64,000 nucleotides of DNA from Planctomycetota bacterium (lineage in GTDB: Bacteria; Planctomycetota; B15-G4; SIAN01): positions 124,001 to 188,000 of the forward strand of contig JANQQL010000020.1 in assembly GCA_028289345.1 (NCBI GenBank). The letters are read 5' to 3'. The position numbers and the translations under genes were made by a program. Position 1 is the stretch's first letter, and every line of letters begins with the position of its first letter. The notes beneath the pieces are model-generated. The model was not told the DNA's origin, did not search any database, and worked only from the letters and a program-made list of their open reading frames with translations. Shown in pieces: positions 26,300-34,993 of this stretch.

Positions 26300-26932
26300 G
26301 TGAATACGGAACGTCAACCTCGTGAAGTCACCGTCACAGTGAAGCAGGGACCGAGCAGCTCAAGCGCCTTTGAGCTTGTTGAAAGAGCAGCGAAACTCCT
26401 TTCTTTGGTCGCCATTCCAGTAGTTCTCGGCATCTCGGGACACCTTATTCAGCTGAGGCTTCAATCAGGAACTCTCGCTCGCGACTACGTACAGGTTGGG
26501 TTGGATATTCTTCGCTCGTCTGAGACGGATATTGGCTTGAAGAAGTGGGCGAGAACACTAGTTGATATGCATGCACCCGGAGGACTCACCTTCGCTTCTG
26601 TGGAAAGGGACCTCGCATTGAGAATCGACAATTCCACAATCAGCTTGCCGTTCGAAAGACAGGTTGCGGAGGTGGACGCCATTAGGTCGCAAGTCGCCTC
26701 TCTTCAATCTTCAGTCGATACCCAGCTGGCAACGCTGAGGCCTGATCAACTCGAGCACGCACGCATTGCCTTGAGTCGTACTACCTTTATTGGCGAGGAG
26801 GACACCTGGCCTGATTCTGCCAATGACGATGACAAACGGCGCTGGCTACGCCAGATGAGTAGGGGAGGAGACGAGCTCATCGACGTATTGGAACTTAGCG
26901 TGTTCCTACGTCTTCTTGAGCGAATCGACTGA
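26300..26932 (+). CDS. Single-pass membrane protein of unknown function (island gene)
   Basis: About 210 residues with one transmembrane helix near residues 33-52 ('LLSLVAIPVVLGISGHLIQL'). A cytoplasmic-looking helical region follows: 'LARDYVQVGLDILRSSETDIGLKKWARTLVDMHAP'. The pattern of one helix followed by 'YV.(L/V)...IL....(L)..WA..L......P' is familiar from unnamed proteins of mobile regions, but I cannot name a family. The GTG at 26300 is preferred: GAGAGGA lies nine bases upstream; a GTG at 26294 or the ATG at 26159 are weaker choices. It lies in the tRNA-bounded islet and looks less GC-rich than the flanking genes. Confidence 0.65.
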   Translation: MNTERQPREVTVTVKQGPSSSSAFELVERAAKLLSLVAIPVVLGISGHLIQLRLQSGTLARDYVQVGLDILRSSETDIGLKKWARTLVDMHAPGGLTFASVERDLALRIDNSTISLPFERQVAEVDAIRSQVASLQSSVDTQLATLRPDQLEHARIALSRTTFIGEEDTWPDSANDDDKRRWLRQMSRGGDELIDVLELSVFLRLLERID

Positions 26933-26933
26933 C

Positions 26934-26977
26934 TGAGTGTCATCGAGCGCTTATCAACAAGGAGCAAGAGACACTCA
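26934..26977 (+). other. Inverted repeat just after the second island gene
   Basis: TGAGTGTC at 26934-26941 and GACACTCA at 26970-26977 form an 8-bp inverted repeat around 28 bases, starting one base after the stop codon. No T run follows, so a factor-independent terminator is unlikely; it may be a binding site or chance. Confidence 0.25.
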
Positions 26978-27163
26978 TACGTTTGGCTACGAACTATTCC
27001 CAGCGCCGAACGCGAGGACCATCACGCGACTTGCGAATCGGCGAGATTTCCTGGGAGCAAGGCGGTTAGCATCCCCTTGCTTGGGCAGAGGATGCCCAGG
27101 AGGTGAAGCACACTGAATCGGGAAGTGCTCGGCGAGCGACACTGCCTGGTCGCGTCCTCCACC

Positions 27164-27194
27164 GGTTCGAGCCCCATCAGCCGCCCATGGGTTC
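27164..27194 (+). repeat. attR-like displaced copy of the tRNA-Gly 3' end
   Basis: Thirty-one bases identical to 24895-24926 apart from one missing T. The upstream half of the tRNA is absent, so this is a displaced end and not a second gene. It marks the right border of the islet. Confidence 0.85.
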
Positions 27195-27587
27195 GGTCGT
27201 GACGGCTATCGCGCGGAAGACCTTCCCAAAGCGATGGCTCTCCCCTCTCTCGGACACTTCGCTTCGCGTCTCAAAAGCGAAGAGCTCTCCCTCCGGAAGC
27301 GTCGACTCGCGAATCCACTTTCCGGCGGTTTCGAACAGCGAGCCGGCTGCCCAATTGTCGGTTCCTCCTGCGAATCGTCATTCGCCGGCACTCACCGGCG
27401 AGCCGTCTCCGCTGGCTGTGTTTCGCTGCCCGACGACGACGCCGCCGATCGTCGACAAGCTGTTTGGGCTTCCCAGTTTGTGCGAGCCCGTGCGGTTGTC
27501 ACTGGTGGGGTCCCTTCGTTCACTCCACGGCCAGTTCGGGGACTCAAGGTTCACCGGTCGTCAGGGACTGACCACCATGCCAGGAAC
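27195..27587. other. Region between the islet and the sigma-factor fusion gene
   Basis: About 390 bases. A plus-strand frame from 27234 runs into the antisense of the sigma-fusion gene and has no protein-like features. I see no gene, terminator or repeat that I would defend. Confidence 0.3.
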
Positions 27588-30122
27588 TCAAAGCCGGATT
27601 TGGATCACGCTGTCTTTCTCGACGGCGAGAACGTGCCGGCCGATCTCGTCTCCATCGCGGAGCAGCTGGAGAGTTCTCGCATCGTCTGGGAATTGCAACT
27701 CGGTGGGCCCAGACGGCATCTGGTGCGAGGAGGCCCACATGGTTGCTTCTCGGACCTCGCTGTCTGCGGTTCGAGCCAGGGAGCGGGTGAGACCGACGTT
27801 GAGAGGTTGGTCCCGAGCGTCAAGGATGACGAAAGTGTCCGCTCGGTGGGGATCGCCGTGGAGGACGGCTCGTTGGATTCGAGTCACGACGATCTCCAGA
27901 TCCTCGTGAGAATCGAAAACACTCGGAAGCAATGAGAATGACCGTGAGGGAAGGATGCCTTCCCCGGTCACCGCAACAAGCACACGGTCCCTCGCCAGAG
28001 GACCCAGTTCGAACCAACCGAGTTCATCGGTCTCGCAACCATCGCGCGCTGCCACACTGTGGCTGAGAACACTTTCTCCCGTCGGGTGTTCGAGGCGGGT
28101 ACCGAGGACAAACGGCGACACGAGAGCTCCCTCCACCGGCTGGCCGCGACGGTCGACGACCCGTCCCAGGATTTCTTCAAGGAGGCCCTCCCCAGCTATC
28201 TCGATTTCCAGGTTCTCGGTCTCGGGATGAATCGCGAAGAGTGTTTGTGTTCGCAGGGATCCGATGTCGACCACAAGAATGTCGTAGGTTCGCCGATCCA
28301 AGCCTTCGATGTTGAAGAATCCCTCGGAGTCACAGGAAACACCCGGGTCGGTGACGTGGGGCTTTCCGGCCAAGAAGCACTCCAAGATTCGGAGATCCGT
28401 GGGACCCGATCCGGAAATGGAAAGCACGGTTGGATCTAGCAAGCCCACCCATGCCTCGGCAACTCCCTGGCCGTGAGACCCCACCACTCGACCTCGCAAA
28501 GTCGCCGAGCTTTCGACGAGCTGCCACTCGACCGATCGCTGGAAGTCGATCACCGAAACTTGCACAGGCAAAAACCCCGGAGCCGCCGCATGGACCACCC
28601 AAGGCTCTGACGACGAGGGAAAGGGAAGGGTGAATCTCCCATCGTCCGTGGTTTGCGTTGCAGCACCGTCCCCCCAGATCCAGGCACCGGACAAGGGCAC
28701 CCCCTGAGATGTGGTCACCGTCCCCGATAGGGCTTGCTGCAGATCCAGGGCCTTCAATTCCACGGGAAGTCCGGAACAACTCGCCGCGGGTGATGGCATC
28801 TGCTTGACTTCAAAGCCTTCCGCGCGAATCTCCAGTCGGCTGTCGGGCAGCGACGGAAGAACCGCAAAGCGAAAACGCCCTTGGTCGTCGCTGCTCTCGC
28901 GGAACCTGCGTTGCCGAGAGCCACCGGCCTGGGCAAGATCGAGACCAGGGGCTGGCAGCCAGTCCAGTCGAGCGCGGGGAACCGGCTGACCAAGCTCGTC
29001 CACCACCTTGCCTGCGATCGAGATGGCCGGCGCCACCACCACCTCGAGTGCGTGGACCTGGTGCGGATCATATCGCGCCTCCGCGACGGTTGCCCAAGGT
29101 CCAGGACCGGTCCTCAAGAATCCGGTTTCGCTCGGGGAGGGAACCTCCACACAACCTCGTTCGTCGGACCACGCGAAGGAATGACAAGTCTCCTCGCGTC
29201 GAGGGGGAAGCAACGCTTCGAACGAATCGGGGACGAACTCCAGCTCCACCCCAGATTGCGGGCCTCCCCCCACCGTTACGACTCGAACGCCACACTCGCC
29301 CACGCCGCTTGGGACTTGATCGATGGGGACGACCAACTTGTCAACAATAGAGCCGACCCTGGTCGACCGATCGGTCGTTCGCCCCACAGAGAACTGCCGA
29401 CGAATCGATGGTTGGTGGTCATTCGCGAGAGCCCCTTCTTTTTGTCCGCTGCTTCGAGTGCTTTCTCCCTCCCTTCCCCATTGCTCCGATCGGAACCACC
29501 CGGGTAGAAAAAGCGCCACGCTCGCCGCGGCAGTCATCCCCACAATCGCTCTGCGCTTTCGATACCAGACCGACGCTCGCGGGGTCGCATCATCAAAGTG
29601 CAGGAGGGCCACCATCCAAGCACTTCGTTCTCCGCGGTGAGTCCGATCGAGCTGACTCCGTAGCTTGTCAAGCGCTCGCGACAGGCGGGTCTTCACGGTC
29701 GCCACCGGCACCTGAAGATCACGAGCGATCCGCGTCGGCGTGTGGCCCTCAAAGTAGCGAAGCAGCACGGCGGTTCGGTACGGTTCATCGAGACTTTCCA
29801 CCGCGTGTACAACCATTCGATGGGCATCCAGCCGGGAAACGAGATCCAGCGTGGAAGTTGTCGAATGGTTTCCGGAAACCGACTGCTCCACGGATCGACG
29901 CTGACCTTCTCGCAATCCGAACCGACGAGTTCCGCGAAGAATGACCGTTTGAAACCAGTGGCGAAGAGAGGACGAAGCGTCCGGTCTTCGACGCAGAGCC
30001 GCGAGCAACGCATCTTGAGCCGCATCCTCGGCAAGCTCCGGGTCGTGCACGAGCGCGTGAGCCAAGCTTCGCACCCACGTGGAGTTCCTTAGAATCGCAT
30101 CGAGGTCTTCTTCATTCGCCAT
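27588..30122 (-). CDS. ECF sigma factor fused through a membrane helix to an exported carboxypeptidase-regulatory-like domain
   Basis: An 844-residue protein. Residues 8-71 are sigma-70 region 2 ('LVHDPELAEDAAQDALLAALRR', 'RHWFQTVILRGTRR') and ~105-160 are region 4 ('LDEPYRTAVLLRYFEGHTPTRIARDLQVPVATVKTRLSRALDKL'). A basic RKRR motif and a single transmembrane helix follow (~191-209, 'AIVGMTAAASVALFLPGWF'). The remaining ~570 residues should lie outside the membrane and contain several carboxypeptidase-regulatory-like beta-sandwiches ('ISIAGKVVDELGQPVPRARLDW', 'ALSGTVTTSQGVPLSGAWIW', 'EILGRVVDRRGQPVEGALVSP'). Thus a sigma factor is tied to its own possible sensor domain. Start 30122 overlaps the upstream pseudo-hydrolase gene by 11 bases, so they are translationally coupled. 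Confidence 0.88.
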   Translation of the reverse strand: MANEEDLDAILRNSTWVRSLAHALVHDPELAEDAAQDALLAALRRRPDASSSLRHWFQTVILRGTRRFGLREGQRRSVEQSVSGNHSTTSTLDLVSRLDAHRMVVHAVESLDEPYRTAVLLRYFEGHTPTRIARDLQVPVATVKTRLSRALDKLRSQLDRTHRGERSAWMVALLHFDDATPRASVWYRKRRAIVGMTAAASVALFLPGWFRSEQWGREGESTRSSGQKEGALANDHQPSIRRQFSVGRTTDRSTRVGSIVDKLVVPIDQVPSGVGECGVRVVTVGGGPQSGVELEFVPDSFEALLPPRREETCHSFAWSDERGCVEVPSPSETGFLRTGPGPWATVAEARYDPHQVHALEVVVAPAISIAGKVVDELGQPVPRARLDWLPAPGLDLAQAGGSRQRRFRESSDDQGRFRFAVLPSLPDSRLEIRAEGFEVKQMPSPAASCSGLPVELKALDLQQALSGTVTTSQGVPLSGAWIWGDGAATQTTDDGRFTLPFPSSSEPWVVHAAAPGFLPVQVSVIDFQRSVEWQLVESSATLRGRVVGSHGQGVAEAWVGLLDPTVLSISGSGPTDLRILECFLAGKPHVTDPGVSCDSEGFFNIEGLDRRTYDILVVDIGSLRTQTLFAIHPETENLEIEIAGEGLLEEILGRVVDRRGQPVEGALVSPFVLGTRLEHPTGESVLSHSVAARDGCETDELGWFELGPLARDRVLVAVTGEGILPSRSFSLLPSVFDSHEDLEIVVTRIQRAVLHGDPHRADTFVILDARDQPLNVGLTRSLARTADSEVREATMWASSHQMPSGPTELQFPDDARTLQLLRDGDEIGRHVLAVEKDSVIQIRL

Positions 30123-31176
30123 TCTGCGGCTCGTCGTTCGATCCGGACGCAACGTCAGGCGTTTGATTCGCCGAATCGACCAGTGTGTCAATGAACGCGA
30201 CCAGGGTTTCGTCGAACTTCGCTGCCTGGTCTTCCATGGGAAAGCACCCTGCTCCGGGGAACTCTGCGAGAGTGATGTTCGACTCCGGGACTCGAGATTG
30301 GATCGTCCACCAAGCAGCGGTCGAAAACACGGAGCCTTGGGCCGCCTCGAGGGAGCCGAACTGTTCGACAAGCTGCTGCTGAACGGATTCGGGCAAGCTG
30401 TCGAGCTCCATGGGTTGCGTCGTGTCAATGACAAGAATCGGAACGTCGAGAGCTTGGCGGGCCCGGGCCGCGTCCACCGTCAGGTACTCCAGGTAGTAAC
30501 GAATCTGGGTGGGCAGCGGAACTTGGAGCTGTTGCTCGAACAGGTCCTTCCCCCGGGCAGGATCGAGCGACAAAGTGGAAGCCGAAAACGTGTTGCACTT
30601 CCAAGTGTCCAAGTCGACGCTGCGATAACGCTCGACCCAGTCTTTCCGTACAAGTTCCGGCCGTTGCTCGGGTTGGACGGTGCGGGAAGCAATGGGTCCG
30701 TCTCCCTGACCGGCAACGACGACCAATCCGCGCGTGACATCTTCCAGGGCGCCCGCAATCAGCAGCGCATACACATCGCTGATCAAATGATGACCCACGA
30801 CGACCACGTCCGAGCAACCCTCTTCCCGAACTTCCGCGACCACGGCATCCACCAAGCCGTCGGTCCACTCATTCAGCGGGCCGGTCAGCTTTGGCACGGG
30901 TGGCGGCTCCGTGTCCCCGTAGCCGGCCGGCGTCACCGCAATCATTGAGTAGCGCTCGCGGTTCCGTTCCACGAAGCCCTGCCAGATCTCTCCACTGAAC
31001 GGCGCCCCGGGAACCAACACGAGGGTGACCGGTCCGTCGCCAAAATGCTCGACGGCACCGAGTTCGCCGACCGGAACGGTGATTGTCCCGGCGGGGTGAA
31101 CCATGTTGTCGATCGGCTCTCCAGGGACAGGCGCCGCAAGCAAGGAGGTGAGGAGGACTCCGATGGAGGTAATCAT
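30112..31176 (-). CDS. Exported alpha/beta-hydrolase-fold protein lacking the catalytic triad
   Basis: A 354-residue protein with a short export signal ('MITSIGVLLTSLLAAPVPG') and an alpha/beta-hydrolase fold: oxyanion strand 'VTLVLVPGAPFSGEIW', 'YSMIAVTPAGYGDTEPP', and the elbow strand 'DVVVVGHHLISDVYALLIAG'. Where active enzymes have G-x-S-x-G this one has G-H-H-L-I, so the nucleophilic Ser is His. The usual 'GHFP.(L/M)E' histidine is Cys in 'GAGCFPMEDQ', and the acid position in 'PILVIDTTQPME' is not convincing. A role in ligand sensing rather than hydrolysis is inferred. The last 11 bases overlap the sigma-factor fusion gene, pointing to a common function. Confidence 0.82.
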   Translation of the reverse strand: MITSIGVLLTSLLAAPVPGEPIDNMVHPAGTITVPVGELGAVEHFGDGPVTLVLVPGAPFSGEIWQGFVERNRERYSMIAVTPAGYGDTEPPPVPKLTGPLNEWTDGLVDAVVAEVREEGCSDVVVVGHHLISDVYALLIAGALEDVTRGLVVVAGQGDGPIASRTVQPEQRPELVRKDWVERYRSVDLDTWKCNTFSASTLSLDPARGKDLFEQQLQVPLPTQIRYYLEYLTVDAARARQALDVPILVIDTTQPMELDSLPESVQQQLVEQFGSLEAAQGSVFSTAAWWTIQSRVPESNITLAEFPGAGCFPMEDQAAKFDETLVAFIDTLVDSANQTPDVASGSNDEPQNGE

Positions 31177-31943
31177 GGAAACTCCCGTCGTAGAAAGGGA
31201 AATACGTCGCTGAGAGAAGAACTGACAGGAGCGCTCTTTCGGGATTCAAGAAAATCGGAATTCGTCCCAGCGATCTGCCGGTTTCCAACAAGAGAGGTCA
31301 ACGAAACCCGCCCCTTACCAAGCCCGAGCCTCGGGAGAACACACGCGGAGACGGAGGACAACAACGCCCTCGCCGAACACCGTTCGAGTGGATCTCACGC
31401 CATCGCCAATGGCAGCTGGCTTTCTCGAACCCGAGGGTGACATGGAAACTGTCCCTACCGGATCATCGATCCTCGGAATCTGCGCCTCCCTGGTGGTTCT
31501 CGACCACGGGATTCCGGTCCTCGATTCCGCCCCGAAAACGATGCGAACTCAGTGACACCCGATCTGTTGAGCCATCAAACGGGAACCGGACTCAGAACTT
31601 CGGAAGACACCAGCAGCCGGTGGGAATCGGCTCGTCGGCACGAGCCAACGGTCAGTGTTCGGCCAGTCTCTCGTAACACCCGGCTCGGCTCACTCCCGAG
31701 TCCACACACCGGAAACCCGAAGAACCGGCTTCCTTAGCGCTGTCGAGCGCGTCCTTCCGTCAGACGGCACCGAACGCTCCCGCCCGGAAATCGACCGCCC
31801 GCTGGTCCCTTGTCCCGTTCGATGCCTCCTCTACAATTCGAATTGAAGGCACACCATCGTCGGCTCCTCGGCGAGAGTCGCTCCTCGGGGGTTCACCCAC
31901 AAGGAGTCGCCTGAGTTGCCGCGCGACTGACGGAGGCCGTCCC
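31177..31943. other. Long intergenic region between divergent exported-protein genes
   Basis: About 770 bases separate the pseudo-hydrolase start from the glycine-rich lipoprotein start. Several open frames cross it on both strands but all read as low-complexity Arg/Ser/Pro sequence without ribosome-binding sites. The promoters of two divergent units must lie here. I see no RNA gene or repeat. Confidence 0.4.
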
Positions 31944-34900
31944 ATGAGGCCACGCTCCAGACATGCCGCGTCAAACGCGTTGCGCGTGACAACGATGCTC
32001 GCCTCGGGGATTCTTCTCTTCGGGTGCGGAGGAGGCGGCGGCGGGTCTGCGGCGAAATCGCGGGGCGCCACCTTGGTCGCCATCGAATTTCCCGATCCTC
32101 GATCGGTCAATGACGAACCGCTCGACCAGCCCCCTCAGTCGGCGCCTCTGATCCAGCAGATCCGGTTTCGATTCAATGACCGGGTGACACCGAACGACGC
32201 GCACGAGAACAGCATCTCCATTCGGGATGAAGAAGGCCTGCAGGTCCCCGGTCACTACGAGGTCCACGGCAACCAAGTTCTCTTCACCCCCTTCCTTCCG
32301 TTGCGACCGTTTGGCGTTGTCGAAGGCCGCGTGTTCGATGGCGGTGGTGCCGGATTGCGGCCAGTCACGCGCTATCTGGTTCGCATCGGCCCCCGCAACT
32401 GGCCAGACTTTCCGTCTTCCATTGCACCGGAGCTGCTCAAGCGATTCCCGGATGGCGGAGACGCCGAGGGGATCGTCCTCGCGTTCCAGACGACCGGCGA
32501 TGAGACTCAAGCGTGGGCTGGTCTCCATCCACGGGTTCCGCGACTGGTGGAAGTTTCTCCGCGAGACGGGTCCGCCGGCATCAGTCCCCAGTTGTATGGA
32601 GATCCGGACGAGTGGTTTCCGGAGCGCGCGCCGTTCCAACTGCGCTTCGACGGTCCCCTCGACCCTCGGCCGGAGAATTTGGATCGGATCCGGCTGGTAG
32701 ATTTGGACGACCCGGCCGCCGATGGACGGGGTCTCCCGCTAGGGATCGAAGTGTCGTTGCGTACGAATCGCGTCGACGAAGCGATCGTTGAAGTCCAGCC
32801 CAGCGGAATCCTTCCGTTTGGACATCTCTTGAGCCTCGAGTACCCCACGACTTGGCAAACACTGGGCGATCTGCTTCCGGCCGCTACGGATTATCGAATC
32901 GCCGCCACGTTCAGCGTGGCCTCGGATCCCGGCGGAATCATTCACGAACTGCTCGACGAGAGATTCGACAACACCGACCGCTTTGATCCGGATCCGGCCG
33001 GAGGGAACGAGCATCTGCCGGCCGAGTGGAATCGCGATGGCTCCGGCATCCTCCGCGCAGCCCGGGCCGTGGAGGGCTCCGGAGAACTCGGCCCGTTCCA
33101 ACCGATTGCTCCTTCGGACCCGCGGTTTCCTACCATCATTCGTCTCAACACGTTTTCTCAGGACTTTCCCATTCCCGACGCGTCCACCCCGGATGCACCA
33201 AGAGTGACGGTGACCGGGGGAGTGTTCGCGTTCACCGACATTGACATTCCAGAGGGTGTCGTGATCGAACCGATCGGTCACAATCCGCTGGTCTTGACAG
33301 CGACCGGCTCGGTCCGCATCGCAGGAGAAATCCGCCTCGCCGGACTCGCCGGGAACGATGAACAGAACACCGATACGGCGTTGGTTTCCCTGCCCGGTGG
33401 TCGCGGCGGCACGGGAGGAGGTCGGGGAGGGGAAGGTCAACCCCTCCTGCATCGGGGCACCATCAGCAAGAAGTCGACCCTTTCGCCACCTCGCGGAGGC
33501 CGCGGCTGGGGCCCCAGCAATCTGGCCCGCATCGGCGGAGAGGGTGGGCAATGTGGGATCCTCGATCATCCGGACGGACAGGGGAAGTATTCGACCGATC
33601 GCGAGACCAGCTGTGCCGAGACTTCGGAACACAGCAACGGATGGAAGCCTCCGGGAGGCGGTGGAGGTTCGTGTTTGAAATCGGGCAACTCGGCTGCCAA
33701 GGATGGTCGGGGCAATGTGCTCACCGATGGCCTTGGCAACTTCATCATTCGGACACCCGAATCTCACGGCCAGGACTATCGGCGTCTGGAAGCGGGAAAA
33801 GCGGGAGTGCCTCCGTTTCGGGACGACTTGCGGAGCAACAACTTCATCGGAGTTCGCGGAGAAGAACGAACGATTTTCGGCGGACAAGGGGGTGGTGCCG
33901 GAGGCTCGGGCCTCGACAGTTACTTCTGCGGACTCTGGTGTCGGCTCGACAATGATCCGAGCAACAACTTTTGCATGGCGGAATTTGGCAACCCGCCACG
34001 GTTCGGCGACAGCGTGGGAGACTCTCGAGGCGGAGCCGGTGGCGGTGGCGGCGGAGCGGTGGCCATCCGAGCACTCGGCCCGGTGTTGTTTCAGTCCACG
34101 GCCAACATCGACGCCCGCGGCGGTCGAGGAGGCGGCGGCGAACAACACGCTTGTGGCAACTATTCTGGGGCTGGAGGTGGTGGTTCGGGTGGCGTGATCA
34201 TCGTTCAGTCCGGAACCTCGGTCACGGTCGAGGAAGGAGCCACTCTTAATGTCCAAGGAGGCAAGGGGTCCGGCGCCACCGGGACCGTGACGCCGCCCGG
34301 ACGACAGGAACTCTGCCAGAACAAGAAGCAATCAAACATCGGAGGTGGAGGCAGCGGCAGCGTTGGCATCCTGCAGCTTCAACCGCCGGCTGGCACCGTT
34401 GCCAACGTGCACTCGGGCGCCAACATCACGCGCGCTGGATGGGTGGACAAAGGAAACGTCCACAATCCTTCCGAATTGACGGCCGACAGTCGCGCGGTGT
34501 CCCGTTGGTACGACATGGGACGCATGATCGAACGACCTCCGCGAGGGTCCGCGCCGGTCTTCTCCTTTCGCGGGTTGGACCCTGAATCCGGACAAGTCTT
34601 GACCGACTCGTCGGGCAACATCGCGGATCCCGAAAGACTGGACGCCGAGATCCACTTCCTCGGGCATGCAGACCCTCGCAAGCCAGGCGGATTCTTGCCA
34701 GGGCAGGAACCGCGACCGAACTTCATTCCGACCAACACCTCGATCACGGTCGAGTTTCAAGGAGCCAACGCCTTGGTCCCGGGCTCGAAAGAAATCGATC
34801 GTCACACGTGGACAGAGTGGAGCGCAACGCCATCCATCGCCAACGGCATGCAGTTCCTCCGCTACCGCGTGACATTCGACATCGCTCTCAACGACGTTCT

Positions 34901-34958
34901 CACCGAAACAAGTCCCCGGCCCTCCGTGCAGCGCCTGTGGATCCGCGCCGAGTTCTAA
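31944..34958 (+). CDS. Large glycine-rich lipoprotein with N-terminal Ig-like domains
   Basis: A 1004-residue lipoprotein: signal with lipobox 'LLFGC' (Cys 28) followed by a run of glycines. The first part holds Big_5-like (SbsA) beta-sandwich domains ('QQIRFRFNDRVTPNDAHENSISIRD', 'PFQLRFDGPLDPRPENLDRIRLVD'). The middle is very Gly-rich with repeated 'GGRGG', 'GGGGSG', 'GAGGGGSGG' blocks between beta strands ('SVRIAGEIRLAGLAGND', 'ANIDARGGRGGGGEQH', 'TLNVQGGKGSG'), as in adhesin-like beta-helix or passenger proteins. It should sit on the cell surface or outer membrane. A GGAGG site precedes ATG 31944. The next gene starts 35 bases after its stop and is probably co-transcribed. Confidence 0.85.
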   Translation: MRPRSRHAASNALRVTTMLASGILLFGCGGGGGGSAAKSRGATLVAIEFPDPRSVNDEPLDQPPQSAPLIQQIRFRFNDRVTPNDAHENSISIRDEEGLQVPGHYEVHGNQVLFTPFLPLRPFGVVEGRVFDGGGAGLRPVTRYLVRIGPRNWPDFPSSIAPELLKRFPDGGDAEGIVLAFQTTGDETQAWAGLHPRVPRLVEVSPRDGSAGISPQLYGDPDEWFPERAPFQLRFDGPLDPRPENLDRIRLVDLDDPAADGRGLPLGIEVSLRTNRVDEAIVEVQPSGILPFGHLLSLEYPTTWQTLGDLLPAATDYRIAATFSVASDPGGIIHELLDERFDNTDRFDPDPAGGNEHLPAEWNRDGSGILRAARAVEGSGELGPFQPIAPSDPRFPTIIRLNTFSQDFPIPDASTPDAPRVTVTGGVFAFTDIDIPEGVVIEPIGHNPLVLTATGSVRIAGEIRLAGLAGNDEQNTDTALVSLPGGRGGTGGGRGGEGQPLLHRGTISKKSTLSPPRGGRGWGPSNLARIGGEGGQCGILDHPDGQGKYSTDRETSCAETSEHSNGWKPPGGGGGSCLKSGNSAAKDGRGNVLTDGLGNFIIRTPESHGQDYRRLEAGKAGVPPFRDDLRSNNFIGVRGEERTIFGGQGGGAGGSGLDSYFCGLWCRLDNDPSNNFCMAEFGNPPRFGDSVGDSRGGAGGGGGGAVAIRALGPVLFQSTANIDARGGRGGGGEQHACGNYSGAGGGGSGGVIIVQSGTSVTVEEGATLNVQGGKGSGATGTVTPPGRQELCQNKKQSNIGGGGSGSVGILQLQPPAGTVANVHSGANITRAGWVDKGNVHNPSELTADSRAVSRWYDMGRMIERPPRGSAPVFSFRGLDPESGQVLTDSSGNIADPERLDAEIHFLGHADPRKPGGFLPGQEPRPNFIPTNTSITVEFQGANALVPGSKEIDRHTWTEWSATPSIANGMQFLRYRVTFDIALNDVLTETSPRPSVQRLWIRAEF

Positions 34959-34993
34959 ACAGACCGCTCAAGCCCGCCTTTGGAGCGTGAGTC

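Larger units (their letters stand above)
24927..27163. mobile_element. tRNA-Gly-associated genomic islet (2.3 kb), no integrase
   Basis: The interval lies between two copies of the tRNA-Gly 3' end. It holds two genes without recognised relatives in the window (25114-25929 and 26300-26932) and looks less GC-rich than its surroundings, especially beyond 26.0 kb. No recombinase, transposase or inverted terminal repeat is present, so it is either a decayed remnant of a larger island or a passenger mobilised by an integrase encoded elsewhere. The boundaries are inferred from the repeats. Confidence 0.7.

Noticed and set aside
27164..27194. Second tRNA-Gly gene
   Set aside because: Only the 3' end of the tRNA is present; the anticodon and D arms are missing. 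It is an attachment-site copy.
27234..27935. 233-codon plus-strand frame right of the islet
   Set aside because: Runs antisense into the sigma-factor fusion gene and lacks domain-like sequence; not a missing integrase.
32739..34331. 530-codon minus-strand open frame
   Set aside because: Lies wholly antisense to the glycine-rich lipoprotein; its product is Ser/Arg/Ala-rich without motifs. GC-rich DNA gives long antisense frames.
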